NCBI GenBank assembly: GCA_012845835.1
Contig: JABAKD010000002.1
Coordinates: 7,124,603 to 7,188,602 of the forward strand
Origin: Undaria pinnatifida
Lineage: Eukaryota > Sar > Phaeophyceae > Laminariales > Alariaceae
DNA: 64,000 bases
Reading direction: 5' to 3'
Shown here: piece after piece, positions 34,823 to 48,700 of the stretch
How the letters are laid out: the number at the start of each line of letters is the position of its first letter
Position numbering within the stretch: position 1 is the stretch's first letter
Made by a program: the position numbers and the translations under genes
Notes under the pieces: generated by a model
Databases searched by the model: none
What the model saw: the letters and a program-made list of their open reading frames with translations, nothing else
What the model was told of the DNA's origin: nothing

Positions 34823-35039
34823 GAAACGAAACAAAATAAAATCTGCTTGGAAGGATTTGAACCAAAAGAGGGGGTGTGCGTAGGTAGGGACGTGAGGTAG
34901 AGAAGGTGGGCGAGTGGGTGAGTGGGTGGACACGTGGGGAATGGGTAGTGGGAGGTAGGGGAGGGCGGGGGGGTGGGGGGGTGGGTGGTGTATCGCTATC
35001 TTTTTGCGGCTAGCTGTCAGTTCGGTGCATGATGAATAC

Positions 35040-35290
35040 ATACCCCCTCCCCCCCTCCCCCCCTTCACGAGATGAGTACACCGCCCCCCCCCCTTTTCGC
35101 CCGTCCTCCCTTGCCCCCCCTCCGTCTCGAACGGGATGCATGGTCAATGGTCAAAAGACTAAGGCAAGCAACGAATGAGTACTCCCCCCCCCCCCCCCTC
35201 CCGTCCTCCCCCCCCCTCCCCCCCCCTCTTGCACACCTCTTCCCCATCCCCCCCCCCCCCTTCTTTCCTCATCCCTCCCCCAGAAGAAAC
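35040..35290 (-). repeat. Family B fragment in poly(C) sequence
   Basis: CCGTCTCGAACGGGATGCAT..GGTCAAAAGAC..AAGCAACGAATGAGTACTCC (35,112-35,188) is the reversed family-B start, bounded on both sides by C-runs of 9-13. Confidence 0.75.
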
Positions 35291-37560
35291 AATTTCTGTT
35301 TACGGATCCCACCCACCCGTGAAAGGTCGATTGCGTTTGCCTAATGCTTGTTTCGTATTGCTACGCTGCCTTGAGGCAGGGCTGGCTTGCAAGGTGCTGC
35401 CGAAATACGCCACGTACTGCTTTAGGAATAAAATGGTTACACTCCGAAAACACTCGTACTCTGTTCGATATGATAGTATACGTACAATGCAAGATTCAAA
35501 GTGTGAGGGAATTGCGGGGAAATGCGGCCGAAGTTTACTACAGTAGATACTATTAGCCCCTTTTGAGGAACCCGCCCCCCCCAAAAAAAACTGGCATATA
35601 AGGGACTTTAAAATTCCTGTTCAAAGTTTGTTGGGCCAATTGAAGGGACTTGGTCGCTTAAAGTAGACGCGACATTCAATACGGGATCCCAGGCCCCTTA
35701 AAGGGGGCAGAAGACTGTCTCCCGCTTGTAACACGCCATACAAAAACGCTAGGAAACGGGTCAAGTGTCAAATATGATAGGATAGAGTCGGTACATGAGG
35801 GGTCTCTCCGCCCGGACGCACTATGTATGGCCCCTTAAAAGGGGTCATCTACTTCGTACTGTGTTCACAACACTTCACTGGACTGGAGGAGTCACTCAGT
35901 TAGTCTGAGGTTTGAAACAAGGTACAACTATTATGAATACCTGCTACGGATACCGGTAGTGCTATACCAGGTGCTGCCCTGAAAAGGTATTACTAATTAT
36001 TAGTCCATCATACCGCGGATATATCACGACCTAGACCATCTCCTGCAGCGGCGTACTTTGGCGCGCACGTCATACCAAAGCTTTTCACGGGTCATGACCC
36101 GGCCCGCAGGTCGGACCAGGAGGAATTTCACAAACTCGCGGGTCGAGTCGGGTCGGGTCAAGAAGGGTTGCAAATGGCACGGGTCGAGTCCGGTCGGATC
36201 AGGAGTATTCAAATATCGCCGGGCCAGGCCGGGCCGGGCCACCCTGGCACCATCCGGCCCGCGAGAAGCGATCTGACCCGTGAAAGTGATATGGGTGTCG
36301 CATGGAAGCCGCATGGAAGACCCATGGAATACCCACGGAAAACCCACGGAATCCCCACGGGATACCCACATCAGATCCATGGGAGACCCATGGGCCGGTA
36401 GTAGAAACCCATGGGCTACCGTGAGCCAGCACATGGTGATATCTATCTGGCAACTGCTAGGTGGCGCTGCTGTCACCTGCCAAAAGATTACGCATGCGCT
36501 CCGACGTATGCATTGACGTTGTTACACTCTAATTTATGTGCGGTACTGTTCTTTGTTCGTTCTACTGTAGATCGCGCGCACGTGCGGCGTTACGCACGTT
36601 CGCCAAAAGGTGGCATCGAGCGAAAATTAACAACCTTTTGCCTCTTTGCCAGATATCCAGGCCAGCACGACGACAAAGCGTGACTCAGTTTACATCTTTA
36701 GGCCAGGCATTATGAAAAATGAATCTTGATCTTGTTTTCTTGGCCAGATTTTCCCTTTTGTTTCGACCCGTTTAAAGTCATATTTCCTCGCGGAGAGCTC
36801 AAAAACCGTCCATTCTTTTGATACAACTGAGTTGGGGCTTTCTTTCGGGGCTTTGCAGCGACCACCCCATTGCTGCAGGTTACACAACTTACTTCTTACG
36901 ACGGAGCAAGGATTCCTCGAAAAATCCCGACATTTTTCCACGTATCTCCCCGAGATACCGGCACGTACGGTATGGTGGTACAGAACGAAAAACGCGAGTT
37001 TTTTTTGCACAGATGTTATTTCGTTTGGGCTTTTTCGAAACAAACCAACCTTCACCCCTCCAGCAAGAAGGGTAGGCTAGCTGGAAAGCCCCGCAAGAGA
37101 GCTCGGGCAGTTAACTCTTGTCAAGATCATGGCTGGCGCGTTTTTGTTGAGTTCTCCGCGAGGAAAAACTGACTTGGGTAGGCAAGAAAAGTAAGATCTG
37201 GAGGGAAAAAATAAATACATATCAAGATCCGTTCTTCCATAGCGGTCGGCCTTACACCTTTAAAAGAAAAAACACAACGCTCCAAAAAAAAGGGAACCCT
37301 TTCGAGATCGCTGAAAACCCGGAATATAAGTCCGCTGCCGCTGAACGCCAAGGCACAGACTTTTACGACAGTTACGGCCACAGTGCATAACCCGATTCAA
37401 GAGCGCCCCGTGGCAAGCCGAAACAAGCGCTCTTACCTACGCCTCTTGCTCGTATCGGTAGTGGAAAATCTATAACTTTTGGTATAGGCGAGACATGATG
37501 ATTTTACCGCCCGCATGCTCTTATCCTTGGCGCTCTTAAATCGGGGTATCCACTGCATCG
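35291..37560. other. Intergenic, no recognised gene
   Basis: GGGTCGG-type minisatellite with CATGACCCGG-like units lies at 36,080-36,290. An ~11-bp minisatellite (GGAAYACCCAYG) lies at 36,300-36,410. GCGCCCCGTGG and AGGCGAGACATG at 37,400-37,500 are shared with 42,820-42,930, suggesting a larger dispersed element. Confidence 0.5.
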
Positions 37561-40500
37561 TGCTGCGTGAGTTTCTAGCGACAGCTATACTATAATTGAC
37601 CCTCTAAGGTATACGTAGGTGCAGCAGGCAAACCTGCAAGATCTAGGATCCAATAAAGCATACCGACGGTAGTCCGCCTTCGTTTGCCCGTTACAAAAGC
37701 ACGAACAAAACTTGCAAAAGTGCCGAGTATCGACCGACAGGAAGAAGTCACAGCTCATCACGCCGTATGTTTTTTTTTTTACATTTCTAAAGCGATCAGA
37801 CGATAAGCTGCATTCATAAGAAGACGAAAAACAGTAGGGCAGCTATTATCATCGCGTAGCTCCTTCGGCCGTAGCCAGTCGCCGTACACACGCCGGCCAC
37901 TCGTCGCTGACGCACACCCTGCCTATGCGCTTTTCCGCCGGCGGTTATAGGGCTTCGTAAAAATATGGCGTCGTCGACCGACCATGTTTTGGGCCGTGGG
38001 TTCGAATCTCACCACACAACAATCGATACCAAAATGTTACGACTTTCCCCATGTGAAACCTTCCAATGCACTCCCCCCGGTATCCCCAGGAAACGGAACC
38101 GCGTGGATATCGACACGTCCGCCCGTATAACCGGCCGACCTTCCACCCCGCCTGTCCTGCGGGGGCTAATGTTATAAGGCTTACTTAGAGCAGGTAATTG
38201 GTTAGCTTTTTACCAGTCAGTGGCCGAACGGACTAATACCCTTTAGACTAGTCTAATACCTTATTAGCGCGCCTCAATCAAGGCCTGGCAGGCAGTCAAA
38301 ACCCACAGGACCCAAGACCCAACGATAAGCGCGGCAGAACAGCAGTTTCTGCAGTCTGCGGTAGACTACATTCGCATGCCGACAGTCTACCCCCGCTACC
38401 CGTTACAGATTAGACGTTTTGCTGCAACAAGTAGCGTAGGTCCCTCGACCGCAAGCACACAACCGACGACTCGCCGCACACACACCCTGACCTAGGGCCT
38501 TTTAGCCCTCTGGAGCCGTACGGGAGCCGGCAGGCAATCAAGCCCTCAGGATCCAGGACCAAGTAAGTGACAAGATACAGTAGTCCTCCTCCGCTACATA
38601 TCAGACGTTATGCTGCATTTCACAAGACGAATGGTATTCTTGACGTAGGCAGTTAGCGTTGGTCCTGCGGCCCGCATCAGCGTGTTCCCGCTCACAGCCG
38701 GCGATTCGCCGCTGACATCGGCCTTGCCATATGCGTGTTTCAGCCCTCGATATGTAGTCACAGCAGACAATCAAACCCACAGGATCCAGGGTCCATATAA
38801 TAAGTGACCTCAGATAGTTCGCATCCGTTACCCGTTCGTCACAGATTAGAGTAGAGGTTGTGTTGATTTCACAACGCAAACAGCATTAATAGACAGTTAC
38901 GAGTAACGTCGCTTCTTCGGCCCCAGTCAGTCACCGCACACAGCCGGCCCGCTACATGCACATGCCCCTCCCTGCGCGCTTAGTAGCCCTCTAGACTATA
39001 CGTAGGCGGAGCAGGCAATCAATCCCACAGAGCGGCAGCAATTATCACTACTGTAGACTATACTGTAGACCGCGTATCGATAGTCAGCCCGCACACATGG
39101 TATGCCTAGAAACGAAACGACTCATAGGCAAGATAAATTTTCAGGAAGGTTCAACTTTTCCAGCATTTTTTTTACTCACGATCCGCACCCGCCACTACCA
39201 AACCGACCTGTTACGATACCAAAAACCAAACACGTTCTGCTTGCTCCTTGAATCTTTGGTTGTACCTGGTAGTCGCAAAAAAGGAGTCATTTTTCGCTGG
39301 TCCGCATGAGGTACGAGCGCACAAACAAGCTCCCAACTCACAGGCATCACACACGCTTTCTCTGTGTTACCTGTGTGCGTGAGGTACGAGAGCGCACAAA
39401 CACGTTCCCAACTCACAGGCATCACACACGCTCTGTGTGTTACCTGTGCGAAGGCTTGTAGTAGCCCTGTTCGTACGTGGGTGCAGCAGGGTGCAGCAGG
39501 TATAATCAACGCTGAAGGATAAGGATTCAACAACGGTGGTTTTTGGCAGTACACCGCACCGATAATCCGCACCCGTTACAAAAACACGCTCTGTTCGTAC
39601 GAAGACTCGACGTAGGATGCCGCCCTGTTACAAGAAGCACGCTCTGTTTGTACGAAGACTCGACGTAGGATACCGCTGTACCCAGCAGGTAGTTTCTGTT
39701 TTGCTGATGATCCGCATGAAGCACGTGCACACAAACAAGCGCACAAGCATCGCAGAGAAGCTCTGGGTGCTACCCTTGACGCAGAGACTAGCGCCTTTGT
39801 AGCCCCCCGTGCGTACGTAGGGGCAGCCGTCGAAGTCAATCAACCCCACAGGACCCAACAACAGCAGCAACCTTTGCTAGGTGCAGCATAAGATGGTCCG
39901 AAAGACCGCATCCGTTACATTCATTCACCGCGATCCAAACACCTCCGGAGTTAACACGTCCTGCTCGTTCTCCAAGAAAGTCTACTTCGCTGGTCTGCAT
40001 GATGTACTCAAGCACACAAGCTCACAAACATCACACACGCCCTCTGCCTGTGCCTGTGTGGCGACTTGCACTACAGTTAGTAGCTCCGTGCAGCACGCAA
40101 TCTAAAAAGCAGCAATAATTGCCCTACATCCGACAGGCCGGTAATTCCGCGCCCGTTTCTACACCGCCGACTCCCTCGCGATTAGGGACCCTAAACACCA
40201 TACAAACACGTTGGGCTCTTCTAATACCAAACACGTCGGGCTTCTTGAGTACAAGTACATAGACTAGTCTAGTCTATACGTGCAGCAGAAGAGTCTTTTC
40301 TGGCTGGTTCGCGCGAACAACACGCGCACTATACCGGTGCTGTGCGTATATTGCGCAGCACGCGGTCAACCCCACGGGATCCAGTAACAACAACAACAGC
40401 AGCTGCTATCGCCGCAGACTAAACTTTATACCGCCGTCGTTATCGTTATCGTGCGAATCCGTTACATAATCATCGTCGTACTAGCACCGGTGTTATGCGT

Positions 40501-40700
40501 ACATTGAAATTGCGCAGCATGCATCAAACCCATGGATAGGATCCAATAACAACAACAGCAGCTAGTAGCTGCTATCATCGCCGTAGGCTAGACGTCAGAC
40601 CGTACCCCGATCCCGATCGTCGTGCGCATCCGTTACGTACTCGCACTGGCACCCGACACATTCTGCTTCTTCGATACATCGAGACAGAGTCAGAAGAGAG
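37560..40700. repeat. Diverged satellite-like array
   Basis: Roughly ten units of about 240-350 bp, each with a core like GCAGCAGGCAATCAA then CCCACAGGATCCAG, a CCGTTAC..AGATTAGACG block and a GTACGTAGG edge. Cores are near 37,620, 38,290, 38,530, 38,765, 39,015, 39,830, 40,365 and 40,525. Local duplications sit inside (CACAGGCATCACACACGC at 39,340 and 39,420; GAAGACTCGACGTAGGAT at 39,600 and 39,655). Confidence 0.65.
37966..38015 (+). other. tRNA-derived fragment (Leu/Ser-like 3' half)
   Basis: GGCGTCGTCGACCGACC leads to a perfect T-arm, GTGGG TTCGAAT CTCAC (37,996-38,012). The D-arm side and a pairing acceptor stem are absent, so it is a remnant or the promoter part of a SINE, not a working tRNA. 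Confidence 0.5.
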
Positions 40701-43700
40701 TATTTAGTATTTAGTTTTTCTGTTGCTTGCTGCTGGTCCGCATGCAGAATGTGCGCATAGGAGCAGAGTCGACTATTCTTAGCAACACACCAATCCTCCT
40801 TAGTACTGGTTGGTGCGACTTTTACTGGCCATCGCAAAACGCACGCGAAGAGCAAAATAAAAGAGGGGGTCTAGTCTATGGGCAACCCTCGCTTTACCGT
40901 ACGTCAATAATAATGGGTGTTGTCGTGCTGTACGAGTCGCGGGCTTTCCCTACGCTATTAAGCTATGAGGGTTTTCGCTCATTCTGGTCTCACATGATCG
41001 ATAGAGCAGAACGGGTGAGCACGACTTGAAGGGAAAACATTGAGATATAGTGCGGTACTCCATCTATGGCTGGTGTTGATGATGTTCCGGTTGTTCTGTC
41101 ATCATGCGCTCGCAAATTCCAGGACCTGGTAGTAGATAGATAGACATCCGTCCTCTCCTCCACCCCTTACTCACATTTTAGTGACCACAAAACGTGTCAC
41201 CAAGAAACCACCCTTCTTCCAGAAAGCGCTCGGTCAAGCGAGACGATACCTCCTCAGGTCCAGGCGTGGCTGCTCTCCTCAAGCAACTCGTGTGTGGGGG
41301 CTGGGCTGGAGAGTCGGAGTCGGGCTAAATTTTAATGCGCGAGTTATTTTTCGGGACGTGTTTTTTACAGGAGGACCGTACCTATTTTACTGGTACGTTA
41401 TGTGTGTTCTACGTAATTTTTAGTAGATTCCTGCATGAACAGTTTCGCCGCTTTTTTCGGATTTTTGGGCGGCCCTCTCTGTATCCAAGATCCAGATATA
41501 TCCAGAATCCATATTTCCAGATATCCCACAAAGTACGGCAGTGCTCCCTCTTAAGCTCTGCAGTGCCGGCATGTGCAAGCCAGAAGCGCCAGCATTATAG
41601 CGGCAACCGGCACCCTTCCGCCTACTCTGTTGTTACTGTTCCCATGTGCGCCAAGCGATTTGAGGGGCACAATAGAGGGTGACCCAGGGTGACCTGCACT
41701 ACTCAATCGGCAATATATAGGCCTCTAGTTTACATACCGTAGCCCCCGGTATTCGAGCGCTCGCGTCCGAAGCAGAATCTGCGCGTGAGTGTGAACGACT
41801 ATGTATGGCAGCCGTGATCCCCGTTGGTACAGCAGTGCGTCATCCCTTTAGCTCGCGGGGCCCGGCTTTCGAGTTATATCGCGTGGTGACAACGGTTTGG
41901 CTCGGCTTCTCGTCCTGCAGAGAAACAAATCAGAAATATTTGTCGGCTAACGGTCTAGCTTTGACCCGTCACGTCGTCTTAGAACTTACATTGTACTAAT
42001 TTTAGATCTAGGAGCTCCTTGACGGCTGCCCGTCAAGCAACTGACAAGAATGCCGTCAACCTTCATCTTTGTTTGGCTGTGCGCACCACGAATCGTATCC
42101 CCCGCCGGGATAGTTCGGGGTGCGGGTCCCACGCCAGAGAGGTTGTTATCAGTCTGTGCGGGTCCCACGCCAGAGAGGTTGTTATCAGTCTGTCCGACTG
42201 GGGTCGTTGCAGCTCAAGTGTGAGAGCACCTTCGTACGTGGTGCAGGAGGTAGGAGATGGAGGTTCGTTACCTTTCAAGGGATGTTGAGCGCAAAAGCCA
42301 CCGCACAAACTAGGGACCACGGCTTACCAGTGTGTACATCAGGTAGATCCGCAAAAATCCTGTGTACGTACACCGACGTACACCCACCACAGCCGTCTAG
42401 GCCCCACAGCGCACAACGGGTTTACATACTGTCAACACCATACCTGTGGTATAGTACTGCAGCCGTGTCGACGATGTAATACGTTCGCACAACCACACGG
42501 CAACAGCAACGAGTAATGCTCTTTTGGGTCCCCACAGATTTTATTCCTTTTACAGCAGTATAAAAGAAGCGACAAACATGGCAGCGTAGCACGTGCAGCT
42601 TGCAAAGTCTAAAGTTGAGCTTCAACCACTCAAACGTTCTTACTCACATCTGACGTTTTTCAACTTATTACCTGGTATAAAATACGTACGCTTCTGAAAG
42701 CGATGCAGAGATCGCTCACTACAGCAGTGGGTATCCCCCCGATTTGAATTTAGAACCCTAATACCCCACCCCATACTAATTCCAAGTGGTTTGTCCCCAA
42801 AAACGGGTTTCCAATTGTAAAGGCGTTAAGAGCGCCCCGTGGTAAAGTGTCGCCAGCATTTCCTATCTTCAATGGACAATACATACCAGGTAGAGATTAT
42901 ATATAGTACAGATAGGCGAGAGACATGCCGATTTGACCGCTCGAACGTTCTTATTCAGGGCGCTCTTAACGTCTTCACAACTGGAAAACCCTTTTTTTTT
43001 CACAACTTACTTCAAGTTAGTATGGGGAATCGTTTTGGGGCTCTAAAGGGGTACCAACTGAACTATCTGTATTCGAAAAGCTCGGCGAAAAAACAACGAC
43101 CCCCGTCATCGTGGGCGATCTTCGGAAAAAAGCAGACCATCTCCATCTCGATTTTTCCCGGAAAACGCCACACCCCTTTGTGACACCTCCAGGCACATGC
43201 CGGCGCGGGTCACTCAAGCAGCGGAGCTCAGAGCAGGATTATTAGGATTTCGACGGGCAAAAAACAAATTTAGAATAATCGTCGTGCACGCGGAAGAATA
43301 CCCCTCATAATCGATACGCCCGACTCTCTGTGAAGGATAGCAAAAAAATAACAACAAAAAAATGACAAAAAAATGTCCAAATCAACAAAGAATCGTCGAC
43401 ATAACATATATATATTACGAGGAGCGAACAACAAACAAACAACAATAATGAATGAGTGGACAAAAATATCAAACGAATGGTACGTATTATTCATTTATTT
43501 GACATTTTCGTCACTTAATGTTTCTTGTATGTCGAAATCTTATTTGTGTGAAAGCAACCCCCTAAAACCCTAACAAACCTAACCTGTTACCCTAACCGAG
43601 GCCCCAAAACAGACACAAACCAGACCAGAAACGGGGGCGCGAGAATCAAACGCTGCTGCGCCACCTTGTCGTTCGTTTGTTCTGTTTTCTTTTCTATTTT

Positions 43701-44400
43701 TGAAAATTCCGATCTTAGTAACGTCCAATCCCTTTTTTAGCGCCGCAACATCGGGACGAAACACTTGGAGCTAGACGAGGAAAAAAATGGGAGTTGTTGT
43801 ATGTCCAAGATGCAACACAAGCGGAGCTGTACCACACGCGCGCGCAGCACGGTGGTAATCGTGCTCGTACACGCCCACCCTGCTAGAGGGACGTTAAGAC
43901 TCCACTTCCAGCTGTCGAGGTGTTAATAGCTATAAATGGTCCCCAAGAAGGTCGAGAGCCCGAATAATGCCCACTTTTCGTCGAAAACCCATCTTTTTCG
44001 ACATCTACGCGAAAAATCGTTTCAACTGAGGTATATTATTGTAGTCCCAGCCTTCTCTTTGAACACGGGTGCACGTGAGAAGAAGACTACAGCCCCACCC
44101 AACGTACCTATAAAAATAACGCGCCACTCGTAGGAGAGCGAAATAATAGGTCCTCTTACGCTACGGTACGCACACAGCAAAAAAAGAAAGGTAACGATGG
44201 AGTACTGTAACTTCAATCTCGTCGAAAATAGCCCACGAGCCGTGCTGATAAATTAGAATAACAGATGGTAGTAGCGAAAAGTAGCCGTCGAGTACCAGAA
44301 AGGTAGGACAACACGCAACGGTTGAGTCAATTCGAGCCACAGGAGTGGGAAACCGACTGTGCTGAGTGGAAGCAGTGTCAAAACTGCCCCCCCCCCCCTC
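40701..44400. other. Intergenic, no recognised gene
   Basis: Contains the 36-bp dimer, a family-D copy at about 42,740-42,835 (ACGGGTTTCCAATTGTAAAG) and A/T-rich sequence at 43,270-43,560. Open frames here lack recognisable domains. Confidence 0.5.
42120..42191 (+). repeat. Perfect 36-bp tandem dimer
   Basis: The unit starting GTGCGGGTCCCACGCCAGAG occurs twice back to back without a mismatch, indicating a recent duplication. Confidence 0.95.
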
Positions 44401-44408
44401 GTTCCGGT

Positions 44409-44719
44409 TCACGCCTTTCTTCGCTTTTTCTTTCCCCTTCGACCTTTCCCCGCCCCCATCAAATCAGGCCCGCTTTCCACCCCGTTAGCAGCACCGCCGG
44501 TAACAGCAGAACCCTTCAGGGAAATCAAACCTCCACCCTCCTGCCTCTTCGCCGAAGCGACAGCGCTACTAGCAGCGGCACCCTTCGCATTCCCCAAACC
44601 CCTACCCTTAAGCTTGTGGACAAGGGCAGACAGGTCTCCCTTATTGTCTGCGCCACCACCACCGCCACCATCACCACCACCACCACCACGGTTAACAGCA
44701 TCCCCTGCGCTCTTGTTTG

Positions 44720-44751
<32 letters not shown>

Positions 44752-45732
44752 TCGGCAAGAGAGCCATTCGCGTCATGACCACCGTGGGTATTATTGCGGC
44801 CGTTGGGGTGTCTCTTGTCCTTCCGACGCACCCGTTCGTCCAGGATTTGCTGCATTCCCTTGGTGTCCTGCGCGGCGGGGCCCACGTTGCGTCGTTTTTT
44901 GTTATTTTCGTTATCGTTATGGGACAGTCGGATGATCATTGAACATTGTGCGGCATTCAAAAGCAAGTAAAATTGACGGCAAAGGACAAGGAAACGGCCT
45001 TGCAACATGGTGGGAAACAAAAGAACCGGAAAAGAAAGGGGAAAGGAGGAACTTCAGTGCAAGGAAGAAGCAAAGGGGCGGGGGTCAACACGACGGACAA
45101 GAATGGAAACTACCAGGTTTCGGCATTTGGACAGGAGAGGGGGGAAACGAACCCCGACATGAGGAATGGCAACGACGAAAGAAATGACAACTTCCAACGC
45201 TTCCAACCTTCAACGTGATGGCAAGGCACAAAGAAAACGGATGCGACATGGTATACTGCAGCCCGTACTACCGCTCCCCTGCTTATCGGCGGTGCGGTGC
45301 AGATACCATTTAGTACCCACTTGGTACCTGTTCCATCGGGACGTCTTTTTAGCCGTTTTTGGCCAGTTTTTAGGAAAACGAACTAACGTGAGATCGTCGT
45401 CATCATAATCATCATCCTCGTCATTCTTCGGCCGTGAAAATTGGAATATCCTCGCTATTGCAGCCGGAGGCAAGTGAAAGACACTCGAACTCTCACCGTG
45501 ATGACAAGAAGACGCAAAGAAAAGGGATACGATGTGGTATACCGCAACCCGCAGAACCCTTCCCTGGCATACCGGTGGTGCCGTGAACATAGTTTGGTAC
45601 CCCTTTGGTACTTCTTTTTTGGTCCATCGGGACGGCTATTGAGACGATTTTGGCTAGATTTCAGGTGCATGGGCTAATGTGAGATCATCGTCATCATCAT
45701 CATCATCATCATCATCATCGTCATCATCATCG

Positions 45733-45782
<50 letters not shown>

Positions 45783-48700
45783 GTCGTCGTCGTCGTCGTC
45801 GTCGCTCTTCGGCTCAATTTGTCCTCGCTATCGCAGCTTTGGTCGAGAACAAAGTAAGAGACACTCCATCCTTCAACGCGATGGCAACAACACGTAAAGA
45901 AGAGGGATACGAGACGGCTTACCGCAGCCCACAGTACCGACCCTTCGCATTTGGGTACTGCGGTACACGCGTTGGTTTGCCCTCGTTTTTTCTTCTGTCG
46001 GGACGTTTTTTTTAGCCGTTTCGGGCTAGATTTCAGGGAAATGAGCTAAAATGTGAGAGGTCTTCAACTCGATGATGGCAAGACATTTTATGTTTTTTTT
46101 TTCTTCATCCCATTTTTTATCCTCGCACTCGTACTCTCGCCCTCTCTCCCAGTTGTAACTCAGATCTGGGGATATATTCGTAGCGGGCTCGATTCCCCCC
46201 TCCCCACTACGGTACGCGCCTTCATTTTTATCACGAGAGGACTTCAGAATTTTCTTCCCTCGTCGACTCGCTTCGAATTGTACCTACCCACGCTGCTAGG
46301 CGCTCTCAGCAGTTGATCCTTTTCTTTGGTGCAATTATGCATATAAAGTCAAATCTCATCACGGTGGGAATCGAACTCGAGAACCAACGCTAATAGCATT
46401 CGAGGGTAACCACTGAACCACCGGGGCGACCGGCATCATGTGGCATATCATATATACAAAGAAAAGCACTTGGTTACAGTGATTGCAAGACACGAAAAAA
46501 AAGTTGAAAAAAAAAAGCGAAAAATGGCACTCGCCTTGAACTGGGTGTCCGTGCGGTCGATCCCAAACCTTGTGTCCCCTTCGAGCACCGCGGCGAACCG
46601 CTCATCGGCGACGTCCACTTTGAAGTCTTGCCCTGGTGCCTTCTCCCTTTCATTTTCTTTGCGTTTCCGCTTACCCCTGAGCTTCTTGCCCTTGAGTTTT
46701 TCTTCTCGGGCCAGGCGGTGCATGTCGTAGTCTCGCCTGTCTTCTTCCTGAAAAGCGAAACGAAAACGAAAAGCGAAACGAAAACGAAAAACGAAAATGA
46801 AAACGGAGAAGAAACAAAACACAAAAAATAGCAAGAAGAGGGAAAAGGAAAAAGGAAACGGAAAAGGCATGAAGACGATTCTCGATTTCAGATGAACCAA
46901 AAATAAAACCCAAACGAAGGGTTTTTTTGTTTTCGAAACGAACACGAAAAAGAGAAAAGGATAACGAAACCGAAAGCGAAGCCGAACCCGGAAACGAAAA
47001 CGCAATGTAATTGTAAAAATAACATAATCATACTGGAAACGAAAGGACACGAAAATGAAAGCGAACCGACGCGAGACAGTTCGGCACGAAACGAAAACAA
47101 AACGAACGGAAACGAAACGAGACTACACCGATACCAACCTGAACACGATGAAAAAAAAATATCAAGAAGGAACTCGAAAACGAAATTAGAACGGAAGGCC
47201 GTCACAGGAATCAAAGTGACGGCGACTATTGGATATTTTTGTGTAAGATAGCGGTCAGTCAAGGTGTAAAACAAACCGTGGCTCCTATATAGCATCTACA
47301 ATCCCATCCCAACCCACCCTATCCCACCCCACTCCATCCCATCCCATCCCGTCCCATCCCGTCACCTCGTCTTCCTCCGCTGCCACCGCCGCCGCCGCCG
47401 CCGCCGCCGCCTCGGCTGGAACGCCTCCCGCAGTGTTCGAAGCGGAAGCCCTGTTCTTCTTCGCTTCTTTCTTCGCCTCTCTTCGCGAGGATTTTTCAGC
47501 TTCTATAGACGTTCCCTTGGGTGCCCCCGCTGGTGTTTCCCCGGTTGCCCCCTCGAGGAAGAAATCGTCTCCCTGGCGAAAAAATGTTACATGGGACGGC
47601 ATTAAAAAAGGAAATAATTTGTTGTTTGGGGTAATCTTGGGCATTATGTGGTTGATGAACTATTAATAACACTAAATCACCACGCTGACATTGCTGATAT
47701 CGTAGGTAGGCATTCGCTGACATTGCTGATATCGTAGGTAGGCATTCGACACCTCTTACAAGACGCGCATGTTTGCACGTCTGAAAAAGGGGGGGGAGTG
47801 ATGTGGATACCAGGCCCTATCCCCTACATCGTGCCGCCTCGTTATCACTCGTATAATCCTTTAAGACCATCCTGGCTCCTCGGGGGCACTCTGAGGTGTT
47901 CCCTCATCTCTGACCCTCGAGCGTGCGGTTGCGCAAATAACTGTCTCCACAACATCCATCTCATGGGAAGAGATTCGCCTGCTACTGGACTACAGTCCCA
48001 CACGACGCCAATTGTGGGACTGTAGTCCAGTAGCAGGTTTATCTCTGTCTTAGATGGATGTTGTAGAGACAGCAATATGCGCAACCGCACGCTCGAGGGT
48101 CAGCGATGAGGGGAACCCTCAGAGTGCCCTCGAGGAGCCAGGATGGTCTTGAAGGATTGTAGTGATCACGAGGCGGCACGATGTCAGGGGATAGGGCCTG
48201 GTATCCACATAAACAGGAAAACACAACATATGGGATGTCAATACAAACGGATACTAGTATAAGAAGGAAATAAGCGCTCTGCGCCCAAAACCAAAGTCTC
48301 TTACACCAATATTAATGAAGAGAGATACAACATGAATTGTTTCTTGTATTGGGGAGGGGAAATAGTGGGTAGATTAAAAGCAAGGATTCACTATTTTCAA
48401 GTGTTTTCCTCAAACAAAACATATTTGAGTTACATCAAGCGCTAGCCTCTTCCCGTTCTGCCCCCTCCCCCCCCCCCCCCACAACTTCACAGTAACTCCA
48501 CGTATGTTGTACCCAAAGCAATATCGTTGGAAAATAAAAGTACACGCGCTCACCTCCTCCTGCTCTTCCTGCTCTTCCCCTCCTTTCGCCTCTAACGCCT
48601 CCATTTTCTCCTTGAACGCCTTCTTCCTCGCCTTTTTCCTCTCCCGGTCTTTCCTTAGAGACGCCTGCCAAGGGGTCTCCAAGGCCAGGGCCTCCTTCTC

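Noticed and set aside
34820-34870. Minus-strand GGTTCAAATCC resembling a tRNA B-box next to the ankyrin start codon
   Set aside because: The T-stem does not pair and no A-box is present at the right distance.
45679-45897. Poly-Ser frame
   Set aside because: Translation of the ATC microsatellite.
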